From: Picochlorum sp. 'celeri'
Taxonomy: Eukaryota; Chlorophyta; Trebouxiophyceae
Length of the DNA: 64,000 bases
Direction: 5' to 3'
Assembly: GCA_010909725.1 (NCBI GenBank)
Contig: JAACMV010000005.1
Span: 620,001-684,000, forward strand
The translations under genes were made by a program, and so were the position numbers. The notes under the pieces are model-generated. The model was not told the DNA's origin, searched no databases, and saw only the letters and a list, made by a program, of their open reading frames with translations. The number at the start of each line of letters is the position of its first letter. Position 1 is the stretch's first letter. Below are positions 1 through 10,716 of the stretch, in pieces.

Positions 1-1516
1 TTGAGCAACAGGAACTGAATAATCTTCTCCAGAGCGTGGTACGCCAACGTAGTATTCATCGGGGACAAAATCTTCAACAGATGTACAATGGCGGTTGTTA
101 TGCTTTTCTTCGTCGATTGAATCATCTCATTCGGATCCCCAGACTCTTGGGCAAATTCCTCCAGTTTGTCTCTAATGCCCCCATCCACAACAAATTCGTT
201 CAATATCGAAAACAGCGCATCTACAAACTTGAGGAAACTTTCAATATCTTCCTCACGAGTGATGTAGTTCCCCACAACACTCTTGGCATCTGTGTGTACC
301 ACATGCACCATTGTTGATAGCAATAATATAGACACATCATTCAAGTTTGGTCTATTATTTCCTAGCTCTCGTTCTAAATTACCCAATACAGTTATTTGTA
401 CATCATCAAACTGCATGCCAAATCGTTCCCTGACCAACTTGTACTCCTTGATGCAGTCTACATCTTTTCCATGCCCAGCAAGCCTTTCTGTCAATGAAAG
501 TTGAGACCCTGTGTGTGGTGCCATCATGACAGGTACAATGCATGGTATACTAGCATCCTCCACCGAATTACTCTTCTCAAATGTGGGCGTCGTAGGCTGC
601 TCGAGTACCAATGGGGAATTATCCCTAACACCACTTGATGGAGAATTCACCACTTTTCTAGCAACACCTCTCACCTGCAGTGCATTCCCCTCCACATCTG
701 GTACTCCTGCAGCAGTCTTTAAAGGATCGATGTGCATCCTACTCACCCCACGATCATCTATTTGCATATTTGTTGCTTTGCTAGACTGCCGCCGCAGCTC
801 ATCAATCTGCACCGAAGAAGAAAATCGATTCAGGCAAAAAACAAGACTAAAAACAAAAGGAAAAGGGCCCACAACAGTATCCAAAAAGCATACCTCTTGT
901 TGCTTGAACATCAGCTGACGTTTGTAATTATTCACCTGACGCTGTAATTCAGACAACTGAGCTTGCTGTGGCATCATGATGACATCCCTCTGCTCAGCAT
1001 GTCCACTCTCCAAAACGGGAGCATTCACAGTCTGATGATGCTGTATTCCATTCCCTGTCGTTATTGCGACTACTGCTGCATTTATGGTACCATCCATCCG
1101 CCTCCCTTGAACGCTCGCTGTATCCAAGCTGCCAACACCAGCCTTCCTCTGTGCTGCAATCCTGGAAAACTTGCTCACAGCATTCCACTGCAGCCCACCC
1201 TGAGAGCCCCCAGGCTGCTCCATCTGAACCTTCAAAGCCTCTGTCTTTTCCACGCCAGTCTGAGGTACACCATGGCCAGCATTCTCTACCGTCGTATGCC
1301 GTGGGCTCCCCTGAGAAGGAGACAAGGTACCCTGGTGCTGACTCTGTGATTCACAGTTTGGTGCAATGTAAGGCATATGAAGAGTATATAAAAGCATAAA
1401 ACACACACATCCTGCCGTACCGCATCCTTTCTCGCCTTGTATTGTTCAACAACCTTGTCAATGGTAGAAAAGAATTCCTCGTCAAAATCTTCAAAGTCTT
1501 CGTCATCCATATCCAT
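1..1516 (-). CDS. ATRIP-like DNA damage checkpoint protein (3' end beyond window)
   Basis: Three exons can be joined on the minus strand: 1421-1516, 894-1343 and 1-806, with introns of 77 and 87 bp, both phase 0. The protein starts with a very acidic, aromatic segment (MDMDDEDFEDFDEEFF, then a helical stretch ending KVVEQYKARK). A Ser/Gln-rich linker follows, then a short coiled coil (LSELQRQVNNYKRQL...), another linker, and a helical domain still open at the window edge. An acidic DDxF...DLEELD-like N-terminus (the RPA70-binding checkpoint recruitment domain), a coiled coil and a helical C-terminus are the architecture of ATRIP, the partner that brings ATR kinase to RPA-coated ssDNA. The assignment rests on architecture rather than strong sequence identity. 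It is divergent from MCM6 and shares a 404-bp promoter region with it. Another acidic coiled-coil protein remains possible. Confidence 0.45.
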
Positions 1517-1920
1517 CTCTCCCTTCTAGTGGACACTCAACAGTATTCCATTAAATGTAATTTATGAAAGAAAAGATGCAGCAACGCAATTGAGAACCCC
1601 TGTATTGCTTGGTTGGTTCCAGCCTTGAGAGTCAAAAAGTTCTGTATATAAATCATTAAAAAAGGCGCGACATCTACATTTGAATTTGTGACTTCGCCAT
1701 CGGGCATGATCCTATTTTGTCCGTGCCGTCTTCCCTCAAATAGTTCAATTCAATATAATTTTACAGTTATTGGAAGAGAGTGCGCACGCAGTCTCTTGCT
1801 AGTAAAGAAGAGAAAGAACACGAAGAAGAAGCCGATTGAACATTTGAACTTTTTTCCTTGTTCACGGATACGCACTAGGTTTTTGACACCACTTGTTGCG
1901 TCAAATATCCATTTATCAAA
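1517..1920. promoter_or_regulatory. Divergent promoter region between ATRIP-like gene and MCM6
   Basis: 404 bp separate the two divergent start codons. A TATA-like word (TATATAAA) lies at 1645-1652 and a GC-rich patch (AAAGGCGCGA) at 1661-1670 in otherwise AT-rich DNA. The GC patch resembles the core of E2F-type sites but is not a perfect consensus match. I see no gene here. Confidence 0.35.
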
Positions 1921-4632
1921 ATGGAATTTGGAAGTCAGGCTGCGCAGCATGATGCTGCGTTTAGCAATATCAGTGCAACGCCTGAAGCGTGCGAGCAGCG
2001 CCAGGCGCTGTTTCTTAGGTTTTTGAACGAATTTCAGGGTCAGGTGGAGAATGCTGATCCAGTGAGTAGTCAGGCGAGTGGAACACCGGCTGGGTCTCAG
2101 ATTGGCGGTCTGATATATGTGGATCAGTTGACGACGATGAAGGAGAGGGAGATTGAGACCCTGTATGTGAACTATGGGCATCTGGTTGAATTCAATGCGG
2201 TACGTGATATTCTTACGTGGATCTTGGGCTCACTGTGTGTGTTTCTTATATGTATCTTTTTTCATCATGTGTAGAATTTAGCGGCAGATATTTCTGATGC
2301 GTATTACAGAATGGAGCCATACCTGAGATCCGCAGTCAAGGAATTTGTGAGGGAGCATTTGGGAGGATTTGCAGACAAAGAGGATGGATCGGAGAAGGAG
2401 TTTTGGATTTCATTCTACAACTTGGGACATAATGAGAAATTGAGGTCACTGAGGTCTGATAAAATTGGTAGCTTGTCTCAGTTTGTGGGGACTGTGACAA
2501 GGACAACAGAGGTTCGTCCAGAGTTGTTTATTGGTGCATTCAGGTGTATTGAATGCATGCATGTTGTTCGTGGTGTTCAGCAGCAATTCAAGCATACGAC
2601 CCCAACGATATGTCCTAATGAGCAATGTGGAAATACAAACAAATGGACTCCAGTTGTTGAGGAGTCTACATTTGTTGATTGGCAAAAGGTCAAGGTGCAA
2701 GAAAACCCAGATGAGGTGCCTGCTGGAAGTCTTCCAAGAACAATCGACGTTATTTTGAGGAATTCTCAAGTCGAAAGTGTCCGTCCAGGTGACAAGGCTG
2801 TCTTCTCCGGATCTCTTGTTGTGGTACCAGATGTAGCAGCCTTGACAGCACCAGGAGAGAGGCTCCAGACCAAGTTGTCTGTAGATCGTGGGTCTGGAGG
2901 CGAGGGTGTTACTGGTCTTGTCAATGGTCCAGCTCGAACTGGTGTGAGAGAATTGACATACAAGCTGGCATTCGTTTCGTGTGGGACACAGAGCCTTGAT
3001 ACCCAGGATGGCATGATCAACATTCGCACAGAGGATGATCAGACCCCAGAGGATGTCTTGGCACAATTTACAGCAGAACAGAGGGAAGAGCTGGAAGAAA
3101 TGAGAAGAGACAGAGCATTATATGATCGTCTTGCTGCCTCCCTTGCTCCAAATGTCTTTGGTCACAATGACGTGAAGCGTGCTGTGCTCCTGATGCTTTT
3201 GGGTGGTGTACAAAAGCAAACAAAGGAAGGCATCAAGCTCAGAGGAGATATTAATGTGGCAATTGTCGGCGATCCATCCTGCGCCAAGTCTCAGATTTTA
3301 AAGTATGTGGCTGGTTTCATGCCTCGAGCAGTATACACATCTGGTAAATCATCATCTGCCGCTGGTTTGACAGCAAGTGTTGTGAGTGATGCCGACTCTG
3401 GAGAATACTGTATTGAAGCTGGAGCTTTGATGCTTGCTGATAATGGCGTGTGCTGCATTGATGAATTCGACAAGATGGATATCAAGGATCAGGTTGCTAT
3501 TCACGAAGCGATGGAGCAGCAAACCATTTCTATCGCCAAGGCTGGCATCCAGGCTACATTGAATGCACGAACATCCATTCTTGCTGCTGCAAACCCAGCA
3601 TCTGGTCGGTACGACAAATCAAAACCTTTGAAGTATAATGTGGCACTTCCTCCAGCCATTTTATCTCGTTTTGATTTGCTTCATGTGATGATTGATGAGC
3701 CAGATCCCATCATCGATGCACAGATTGCCAACCACATTTTGTCAGTCCACCTCGGAACAGGTGCAGCCATGTCTGCTCCGTATTCAACCGAGAGGATGCA
3801 ATGTTATCTCAAGCTTGCTCGCTCTATCAAACCAAGGATATCTCCAGCAGCTCATAGAAATTTGGTGACATGTTATAAAAAACTGAGGTGCGATGATGCT
3901 GCCCCAGGCTCCTCATCAGCATACAGAATCACAGTCAGACAACTGGAAGCATTGGTTCGATTGTCAGAAGCATTAGCTCGTCTGCACTTGCGAGATGAGG
4001 TGTCCCGCTCAGATGTCAAAGAAGCATATAGATTACTGAAGAACTCCATCGTCCAAGTAGAGTCTCCAGACGCTGAACTTGAGGATGCTGACCTCTTTGA
4101 TGAACTGGATGGTGCTGATGACATTGTCATGGAGAGCGATTTGCCTCCATTGACGAGTGTACCAGCCCCACAAGAGCAGCAACAAGACGTTGAAGAACCT
4201 GAAGGAGAGCAACCCGAAGCGCCTCCCAAGCAAGGGCCAACCGTCACAAAAGTCTCCCAGGCAAAATTGAACAATGTGAAGAACCTGATTGTTGTGCGAT
4301 TCAAAGAGCTCGAAAACTCCGCCTCTGCAGGACGAGATGTCCAAACAGTCCAAGTCGGCCCCGATGGAGAGTTGGTATGTATGAGCCAACGCGACTTGCT
4401 GAAATGGTACTTTGACTACCTCGTGACGCAGGGCGCCATCACCACACGAGAAGACGGTGTCAAGGAGATTGTCCTCGCCGAGAAAATTGTCGCACATCTC
4501 ATCAAGCGCGAACAAGTATTGCTCGTCGTAGACTCTCCAGAAAGAAGAGAAGGAGAGGAGCCCGCAGACTTTGCCAAAAGATCACAGCTTGAGCGTCTAC
4601 TTGCCCTCAACCCCAACTATTCCACAGAGTAG
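1921..4632 (+). CDS. MCM6: MCM6, subunit of the MCM2-7 replicative helicase
   Basis: Exons 1921-2199 and 2275-4632, intron of 75 bp (GTACGT donor, phase 0), give an 878-residue protein, near the usual 820-900. MCM6 is one of six AAA+ subunits of the CMG helicase that unwinds DNA at replication forks. Visible features: an N-terminal helical domain with FLRFLNEFQ; a zinc-binding C-x2-C...C-x4-C motif at about residues 185-212 (CIECM and CPNEQC); the MCM-type Walker A GDPSCAKSQ at about 425; Walker B CCIDEFDKM at about 486; the arginine-finger motif LSRFDLL; and a C-terminal winged-helix region after an acidic Glu/Gln-rich linker. Residues FVDWQKVKVQE and GSLPRTIDV around the OB fold match the family. 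It is tandem with the A-type cyclin gene 371 bp downstream. Confidence 0.96.
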
Positions 4633-5003
4633 GACAACAACAGTCCATGTTTTTTGTTCCATGATTGACCAATGTAAGCAACATTCTCTACGCATATAGA
4701 CTAGGAATCCATCATGGTGCTACTCTATACAAAAAATATATCCTGATGGCACACAAGGGCTTGATTCGTCAGATGACGAGTGATCACTAGAGGTGTCCAT
4801 TAAAAAAAAAAATCCTCGTCATGCCTGTTCAAATTCCACGGAACGCATCGCCGCGTGCATATTCCATTGAATACTTGGGATTCGCCGGTCAATCTTCGTC
4901 ATAGCATGATTGTACCACTCTAATTGATATATAGTTGTAACGAGTTCATGCCTATTTGCGTTTGAGAGCGAGAATCGATTGTCAACCAGGACTGAACATC
5001 AAG
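4633..5003. other. Spacer between MCM6 and the cyclin gene
   Basis: It holds the MCM6 3' end, with a TGTAA word at 4674 that may be the poly(A) signal, a poly-A run near 4801-4812, and the cyclin promoter. A TATA-like TGATATATAG lies around 4925. I see no coding potential. Confidence 0.4.
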
Positions 5004-6174
5004 ATGAGCAAGCGAGCGGCTTTTGACGATATCACAAACCAAAGGTTGGATAACACAACCATAAAAAACGTACGTGATACCTATAACCGTCTAGTGTTTC
5101 TATTGTCGGCTCGATTTTGAATTGTTGTCGCGCCTGCTGACACTGTGAGCGGGAAGACGCATTTCTCTATTCTCGCAAGGATCTGACCCATCTGTTTGAT
5201 TGCAGATTGTCTTGGCAAATCCTCCAGAGTCTAAAGGAACTGGCAAGGGCGTTGATACTCGGGTTTCAAAAACAGATCTCGCCCCTCGCCATCGGGGGCC
5301 ACGTCGTCCTGGTCCTGGGGCAGGAAATCAGCACCCATGGGTCAATATAGATTGTGATTTGAATGACGTGGGGTGCTGTGCCGAGTATGCTGAGGAAATT
5401 TATGAGAATCTGAGGTTGAGCGAGCGTCGGAGGCGACCAGGGACAACGTACATGGAGTCGGTACAGACTGATATAAATCCTGCCATGCGTTCGATTCTGG
5501 TTGATTGGTTGGTGGAAGTGGGTTTGGAATATAGGCTTTCATCTGATACATTGTTCATGTCAGTGGCCTTGATAGATCGCTTCTTGTCTCTCAGCGATAT
5601 CAGGCGCAACAGGTTGCAACTGGTGGGCATCACCGCCATGTTGGTGTCATCCAAATACGAGGAGATTTATGCGCCTCAAGTGGATGAATTTTGCTTTATC
5701 ACGGATAGTACCTATACAAGAGATGAAGTTCTTTCCATGGAGAAGGAATTGCTGAAATTGTTGGAGTTTGATTTGACTCAGCCAACAACCAAGACATTTT
5801 TGAGACGATACATCAAAGCAGCAAGTGCAGAGATTTCTCTGGACGTTGTGTTTGAATTTCTGGTCTCGTACTTGGCAGAGCTGAGTTTGATGGATTACAA
5901 TTTGTTAAAGTTTTTGCCGTCGCACATAGCAGCATCGTGCATTTTGCTGGGACTATTTTTACTTGGAAAGCCACGTTGGTCAGGCACCTTGTCCCATTAT
6001 ACATCATACATGCCAAAAGAGTTGAAGCAGTGCGTTCAAATGATCCACAATTTGTTTGTGAGCGCAAAGACATCTGCTTTACCAGCATCACGAGAGAAGT
6101 ATGCATCATCAAAGTATGGATCGGTTAGTTTGCTTCGAGCACCAGAGACTCTCCCAGACTGGCTATTCCAGTAG
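5004..6174 (+). CDS. CYCA: A-type cyclin
   Basis: Exons 5004-5069 and 5206-6174 (136-bp intron, phase 0) encode about 344 residues. The first exon, missed by a simple ORF scan, carries RAAFDDITN, which fits the destruction-box pattern R-x-x-(L/F)-x-x-I-x-N used for APC/C-dependent degradation. The cyclin core begins near residue 115 with MRSILVDWLVEV, the form typical of A-type rather than B-type cyclins, followed by DRFLS, KYEEIYAP and a C-terminal cyclin fold. It would activate a CDK in S phase and G2. Intron 1 contains GCGGGAA at 5149-5155, an E2F-like core. The 3' end faces the F-box gene 184 bp away across an ATCA-repeat spacer. Subtype beyond A is not resolved. Confidence 0.9.
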
Positions 6175-6357
6175 AGTAGAGTCGCTTTGAGGCACTGTCA
6201 TTGTATAAATATATCTATATTTTACACTACATGGTATCTGTAGTAGTAATAGTTGATACAGTGTATCATCAATACAATTAATCAATCAATCAATCGTGTA
6301 ACTTGAAAACAAAGCAAGAACAAAAGAAAAAGGATATCAATGTTTCATACGAGTGCA

Positions 6358-7265
6358 TCAGTCTTTAAACTTCAATTCTGCCGTGGGATTCCGAGATACT
6401 GGGGTGGTCTGTGGAGTAAAACTCAGTGCACGAGGTCCCGTGCTATTCGCTGAATTCGGCGCATCTCTCTCTATGACATTTCTCTGGCCTCTCTTGAGAT
6501 GAGCCATGACACCAGCATATGCCGTGACTGCCTTTCGCCTCTTTGGCTTTTTAGCTTCAGGCAGACAGTCTTCAGCCGCAGCCACTGTTGGTGTCGCATA
6601 ATTGAAGTGAAACTTTACAGCTTCTCGCAACTGCATAATAATAATGTGAGGATTAGTAGTAGTAGTAATAGAGGTGTTTTCTCTCTCTAGATTTGCATCT
6701 GGCAACACTCTACACCACACACACGTGTGATGTATTTACGGATCACGTACCGTATTTCGCAAATCTTTACACACTCGAAACAATGGCTTGATCTCTTCGT
6801 GATTCAGATGACATACAACTTTCAACTGCAATAATAAAAGCATAAAATGTTGGCCCTTTAGAGAGAGACACACACACACACACATAGAAATACACATACC
6901 AAAACGTCCTCTGGAAGCGACAACAACCCAGTTGGATCATTTGGACGACATCTATACGGGGTTTCAACGTCCTCATCTCGCTTCTTCTTCTGCAGAAACA
7001 TTTCTCTCTGCTGGAACAGTTCTGGCAACGTGGGCGTTCCCAGCAAGGACGGCTTATTCAAAAACGCATGCCCTCGCTTCCTGATTTCCATCATTTTCTT
7101 ATGAACACCATTGCCTTTGGGCATTGTATGGGACCCCGAGGTCTGTGATCCACGCAGACCCACTGTCCTCATGAGATGGCGCGAATGGAGCAGATCATGT
7201 AAATATCCAGGAGGCACCGCTTTCTTCTGTCTAATTGGCTTGGAACGCTCGCCATCTTTTTTCAT
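6358..7265 (-). CDS. F-box protein, plant At1g61340-like type
   Basis: Exons 6900-7265, 6751-6825 and 6358-6630 (introns of 74 and 120 bp, all phase 0) encode about 237 residues. Across the two junctions the protein reads LLSLPEDVLLKVVCHLNHEE and then LFRVCKDLRNTLREAVKFHFNYATP. This is the F-box of a small plant family in which the F-box is followed by a conserved HFxYxTP strand. F-box proteins link substrates to SCF ubiquitin ligases. The N-terminal half is basic with LLGTPTLPELF; the C-terminus has a KKPKRRK nuclear-localisation-like patch and a disordered tail. An in-frame upstream ATG at 7337 is possible; I chose 7265 because that start gives the simpler basic N-terminus. The middle 25-codon exon is too short for an ORF scan. 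The substrate is unknown. Confidence 0.8.
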
Positions 7266-7586
7266 TTTTCTATGGAATTGAGAAATTGAAAGGATGTGGC
7301 TACTCGTTACTAATGTCCAAAACCGCCGAGTTGGCAATCCTCTTGGCGGGAGGATGCGGACAATCGCTTTATTAGCTTTAGATAGCCACTGATGTGATAT
7401 TTAATTAATTTTAATGCACAACAAGGCGCTCGCGCGGTCATATGCGTCAATATGACAGATTTCGGAAATTTGAATTTTCCACGCCCTCGTCAGCATGCTG
7501 ATGAGAGCCATGCCAACATGCGGCCATCCATGGCCATGGCCATGGCGGCTTTGAATGTATGAATACACCAACATCGTTCTATTGTC
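7266..7586. promoter_or_regulatory. Spacer: F-box gene promoter and 3' end of POLE2 homologue
   Basis: Both flanking genes are on the minus strand. CTTGGCGGGAGG at about 7342-7353 contains a GGCGGGA core like E2F sites. A palindromic CCATGG/GGCC run (GCCATCCATGGCCATGG and on) lies at about 7523-7548. I see no gene. Confidence 0.3.
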
Positions 7587-9853
7587 TTACATTTCATCCA
7601 TCACGTCATCAGCAGCCTGGTGAGTGCCGTCTGAATCTGGTGGGACTCCAGATTCATTTGTCTTGACAGGTGGCCTTTCTCCCATGTCATGCAAGATGGG
7701 GTTGTCATTTTCTACTTGACTCGTGTCAACATCAATATCGTCCATCTGATGACTCGCAGTATTTTCTTTGCCAGCCATCATATCATCTTTGTGGTGGGAA
7801 TCTTCTCGCACCACGAAATCTTCCTCCATGTCAGGAGTACCTTGTGACTCGTTGACATTTTCATTCACATCTGAATTTTCTTTCGCTTTAAAATACCCAT
7901 CTATGTGAGCATGCTTTTTAACAGGACGAGTATCCTTCGCCTCAGGGATTGTGTCTTCCAGTACAACTTCTTCATCGTCCTCATCGTCTTCCTCTGGTTC
8001 ATTCACATGGCAGAGTTCCATCACTCCCTCTGATGGGTTCCACGCACCGAAACTACCACTTGCTAATGGGCCCTATAATAACGTAAACATATTCATAATA
8101 CTATGATCGGGTGGTGATTGCAAGTAACCAATCAAACACATCGTACCGGATTCAAACAATGGCATGTGTCAAACACGCATTCAGCTGCTGGCTCCGAGTC
8201 TGCTAAAATCAATCCGTGCGGGTTTGGATAAATGTACAAGGAATGATCCCATTCCCATATGATAGGCTGATAGTCTAAGGGTACAGGGCAGAGATGAGAC
8301 TCTTGTATCACAGTACTGCATGTTTGATCAAAGAAGAAGGCAGCATGCCTCATATAGTCCTCTCCATCCTCGCTGAATGATGGCATCGGTGGCGGTAAAA
8401 TAGAAAGCCCTCGTAACAATTGCTGCAAGTTGGACCTGAAGAATATGAGATCGGATCCCCTGTATCGCATCCGTAATGGGTTGCTTGCAAGCGTGGCTTT
8501 GGGGACATGCTGCAACAACCCTTGTGCAACTGACGTGGGAATGCCCCGTTGGGGCAGCATATTCCCAATACCAATATCCTGCGGTCCTGGGACGAGAATA
8601 ATATCAGACTTTGACAATATAGCTGGATGCTTCGCTATCAATCGCCCGAGCATTGTAAAGTTGTCTTTAATCTTGGAGAGTGTCGATCGAGGGCCATTGG
8701 CATTTGTCTTTTGGAAATTACCCATGAGTACAAACGCCGTTGGCATCGTCGCCTCTGGAAGTGAATACCCTTCGAATATTGTATCGAGATTCTCCAATAC
8801 TTTGGGATCATCGAGGTGCACATCGGACAAGAAGACAATGCGATCGCCATCATCTTCCTCTTCACTCTTCTTCTCTGGTTCGTGCCCTGGACGGGTCGCA
8901 CCAAAGAGATCATGTCCCTGCAGTGCTTCTATACTCTCTTCTCTGGATTCTGCTGGAGGCAATCCAAGCGCAATTGCTCGAAAGTCTCCTCCAGGCATGA
9001 GTTCACCCTCTGCAACAACAACACAATTCTCTGTAAACAACCCATCTGCTGTATCGCAGACAGTCAAATCTATCGGCAAACGCGCTGACAAATCCTCAAT
9101 AAAATACTGCCCTTCATCATGTTTCGTCAAGAATCCAACGACAAATTTACGCTCTCGTTCGTGACCAAGCAAAGACTTGAGCTCTGTCAGCTCTGCAACA
9201 TCCCCTTGCTTGCTCAACCGACCCCATTTGGTCGGCCTAAACATGGCATTTCGCTTCAACCGTTGCTGAATCATGAGAAACCGATCCTCATATAATTGAA
9301 ATTTATTCTGCATTGCAAGAATAACATCCATCATCAGCATCACAGTCTTGCAATAATCCAGGAGATGGATATCTCCTGGACAAGCAACTCCCACATACAT
9401 ACCTTGATATCCCCCACAATCCGCCTACCCTTGGTATTGAGATGGAACATGTGCCTAATCGGGTCATACTGAACCAATGGAATATGAAATGCGTCGATAA
9501 GTTCGACGCTTCCAGACGATGTCCCACGAGACTTGTCCAAAAACTCTTTCAAAAAACTCAGCGTCAACTTGCGATCATCAGTCCCTACATAGTATTCCAC
9601 CAGTATCACAATTATTACGTTCTATATATTTGAGTTACAGGCAATTCACCAACGCACGAGTCTCAATATCGTCCAACAACGACCCAAGCAAATCTTCCGA
9701 CTCGTTGGGCATTTCCTGCATCCTTTCAGCCAACAGCTTCAGAGCAGCGGATTCGGTCTGAATACCACTTGACTGAAACTGTTTTTGCAGCCATACTTTG
9801 GAGATTGACATGGCTCGTCTCTGAACAAATCGGATTCTGACAATCCCTGACAA
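7587..9853 (-). CDS. DPB2: DNA polymerase epsilon subunit B (POLE2/DPB2)
   Basis: Four exons were rebuilt: 9658-9853, 9403-9584, 8147-9307 and 7587-8072 (introns 73, 95 and 74 bp; phases 1, 0, 0), giving about 674 residues. It is the essential non-catalytic subunit of the leading-strand polymerase and also part of CMG assembly. Family features: the N-terminal helical segment (RRAMSISKVWLQKQF), then LIDAFHIPLVQYD, YEDRFLMIQQRLKRN, the OB fold (VVGFLTKHDEGQYFIED), and the degenerate calcineurin-like phosphoesterase domain (IVFLSDVHLDDPKVL, FVLMGNFQ, LVPGPQD) ending in DTCHCLNPGPLASGSF. The usual protein stops soon after. Here a tail of about 145 mostly acidic, disordered residues follows and includes HAHIDGYF, similar to a PCNA-interacting motif. 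The first join (GTGCGT donor) is the least certain. Confidence 0.92.
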
Positions 9854-9996
9854 TTCCCAACCACAGAGAAACTGTATGCGCCTATAGTGCTATTCTACTC
9901 TATTAAATACATATAATTTTATTATTTAATACATTGGAAGTACGTATCAGTCATGCAAGGCCCTATCCGTGGATGTGAAAATTTGAAATCCAACCA

Positions 9997-10011
9997 ACCG
10001 CCTAAGGCGGT
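9997..10011. promoter_or_regulatory. Perfect palindrome upstream of the POLE2 homologue
   Basis: ACCGCCTAAGGCGGT is a 7-bp inverted repeat around one central base, 144 bp before the start codon of the polymerase epsilon subunit B gene. A further CCGCC follows at once. A dimeric transcription-factor site is likely; the factor is unknown. Confidence 0.35.
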
Positions 10012-10041
10012 CCGCCTTTGCTCTCATGTCTGATGATGCAA

Positions 10042-10635
10042 CTACACTCGTTCATTCTGTTCAAGTGTGAAGGATTGATTGTCACAGAGTGTTTTCAGGG
10101 GTTCAAAGAGCGGTAGATAGGACTCATTGGTCTGCTGTCGAAGCATATTCCAATCCACAAACTCCCAATCAGAATGCTTGTCTGGTTCTCGAGTCTCTGC
10201 TCTTGTCTCTGGACAAACAGTGCAGGACATGAATACTGTGACATAGTGGGTGGACGCATCAAAGACGGTGTTGACTGCATATTCAAATCTAAAGTCTGAT
10301 TCAGGGACGGTGATGCCAGTTTCCTCCTCAAGCTCTCTCGCAGCAGTGCGTTCAAAGGATTCACCAAATTCTAGCTTGCCTCCAGGCAGGGCCCACGCAT
10401 TCCTGCCCACCTTTCCCTTTCTGCATGTTCCAGCAAAGCATACGTGTGTATATGTTCTTGGATTTAAATGGTTTCCTAACAGTACTATACAACAACAACA
10501 TGGGATGCATCACTCGGACCTTTTGCTTACAAGGACGTGGATGGCTTCTGAATCAAGTGTTTTGCAGACCAAGACTCCCACGCCAACTTTTGCCTCCTGC
10601 TCTCGAGCTACCGACGGAGTATCATACCCATCCAT
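10042..10635 (-). CDS. Nudix hydrolase, NUDT15/MTH2-like
   Basis: Exons 10520-10635 and 10042-10420 give 164 residues, the size of NUDT15. The Nudix box is complete: GGKLEFGESFERTAARELEE then ETG, fitting G-x5-E-x7-REU-x-EE-x-G-U. Preceding LVSKRKGKVGRNAWALPGG matches the family only if the donor is GTCCGA at 10519, an unusual site. The alternative GTAAGC donor 12 bp earlier would need a different acceptor and would delete the conserved SKRKG. The N-terminus has VGVGVLV, also typical. Such enzymes hydrolyse (oxidised or modified) nucleoside triphosphates or act on mRNA caps; the exact substrate cannot be read from sequence. No targeting peptide is evident, so probably cytosolic. Confidence 0.85.
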
Positions 10636-10716
10636 GTCGATACATATATATATTCTACTATTGATAATATTAATACTGCAGTAGTAGTATTACAGTAATA
10701 GATAGGAATTGAATTA

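Noticed and set aside
8430..9164. 244-residue ORF on the plus strand
   Set aside because: Exact antisense of the polymerase epsilon B subunit exon 3; composition is not protein-like and has no homology pattern.
9340..9400. A 27-bp intron between exons 2 and 3 of the polymerase subunit
   Set aside because: A GTATGT...CCAG pair 27 bp apart exists, but using the acceptor at 9308-9310 gives a 95-bp intron of normal size and continues directly into YEDRFLMIQQRL, which the family has.
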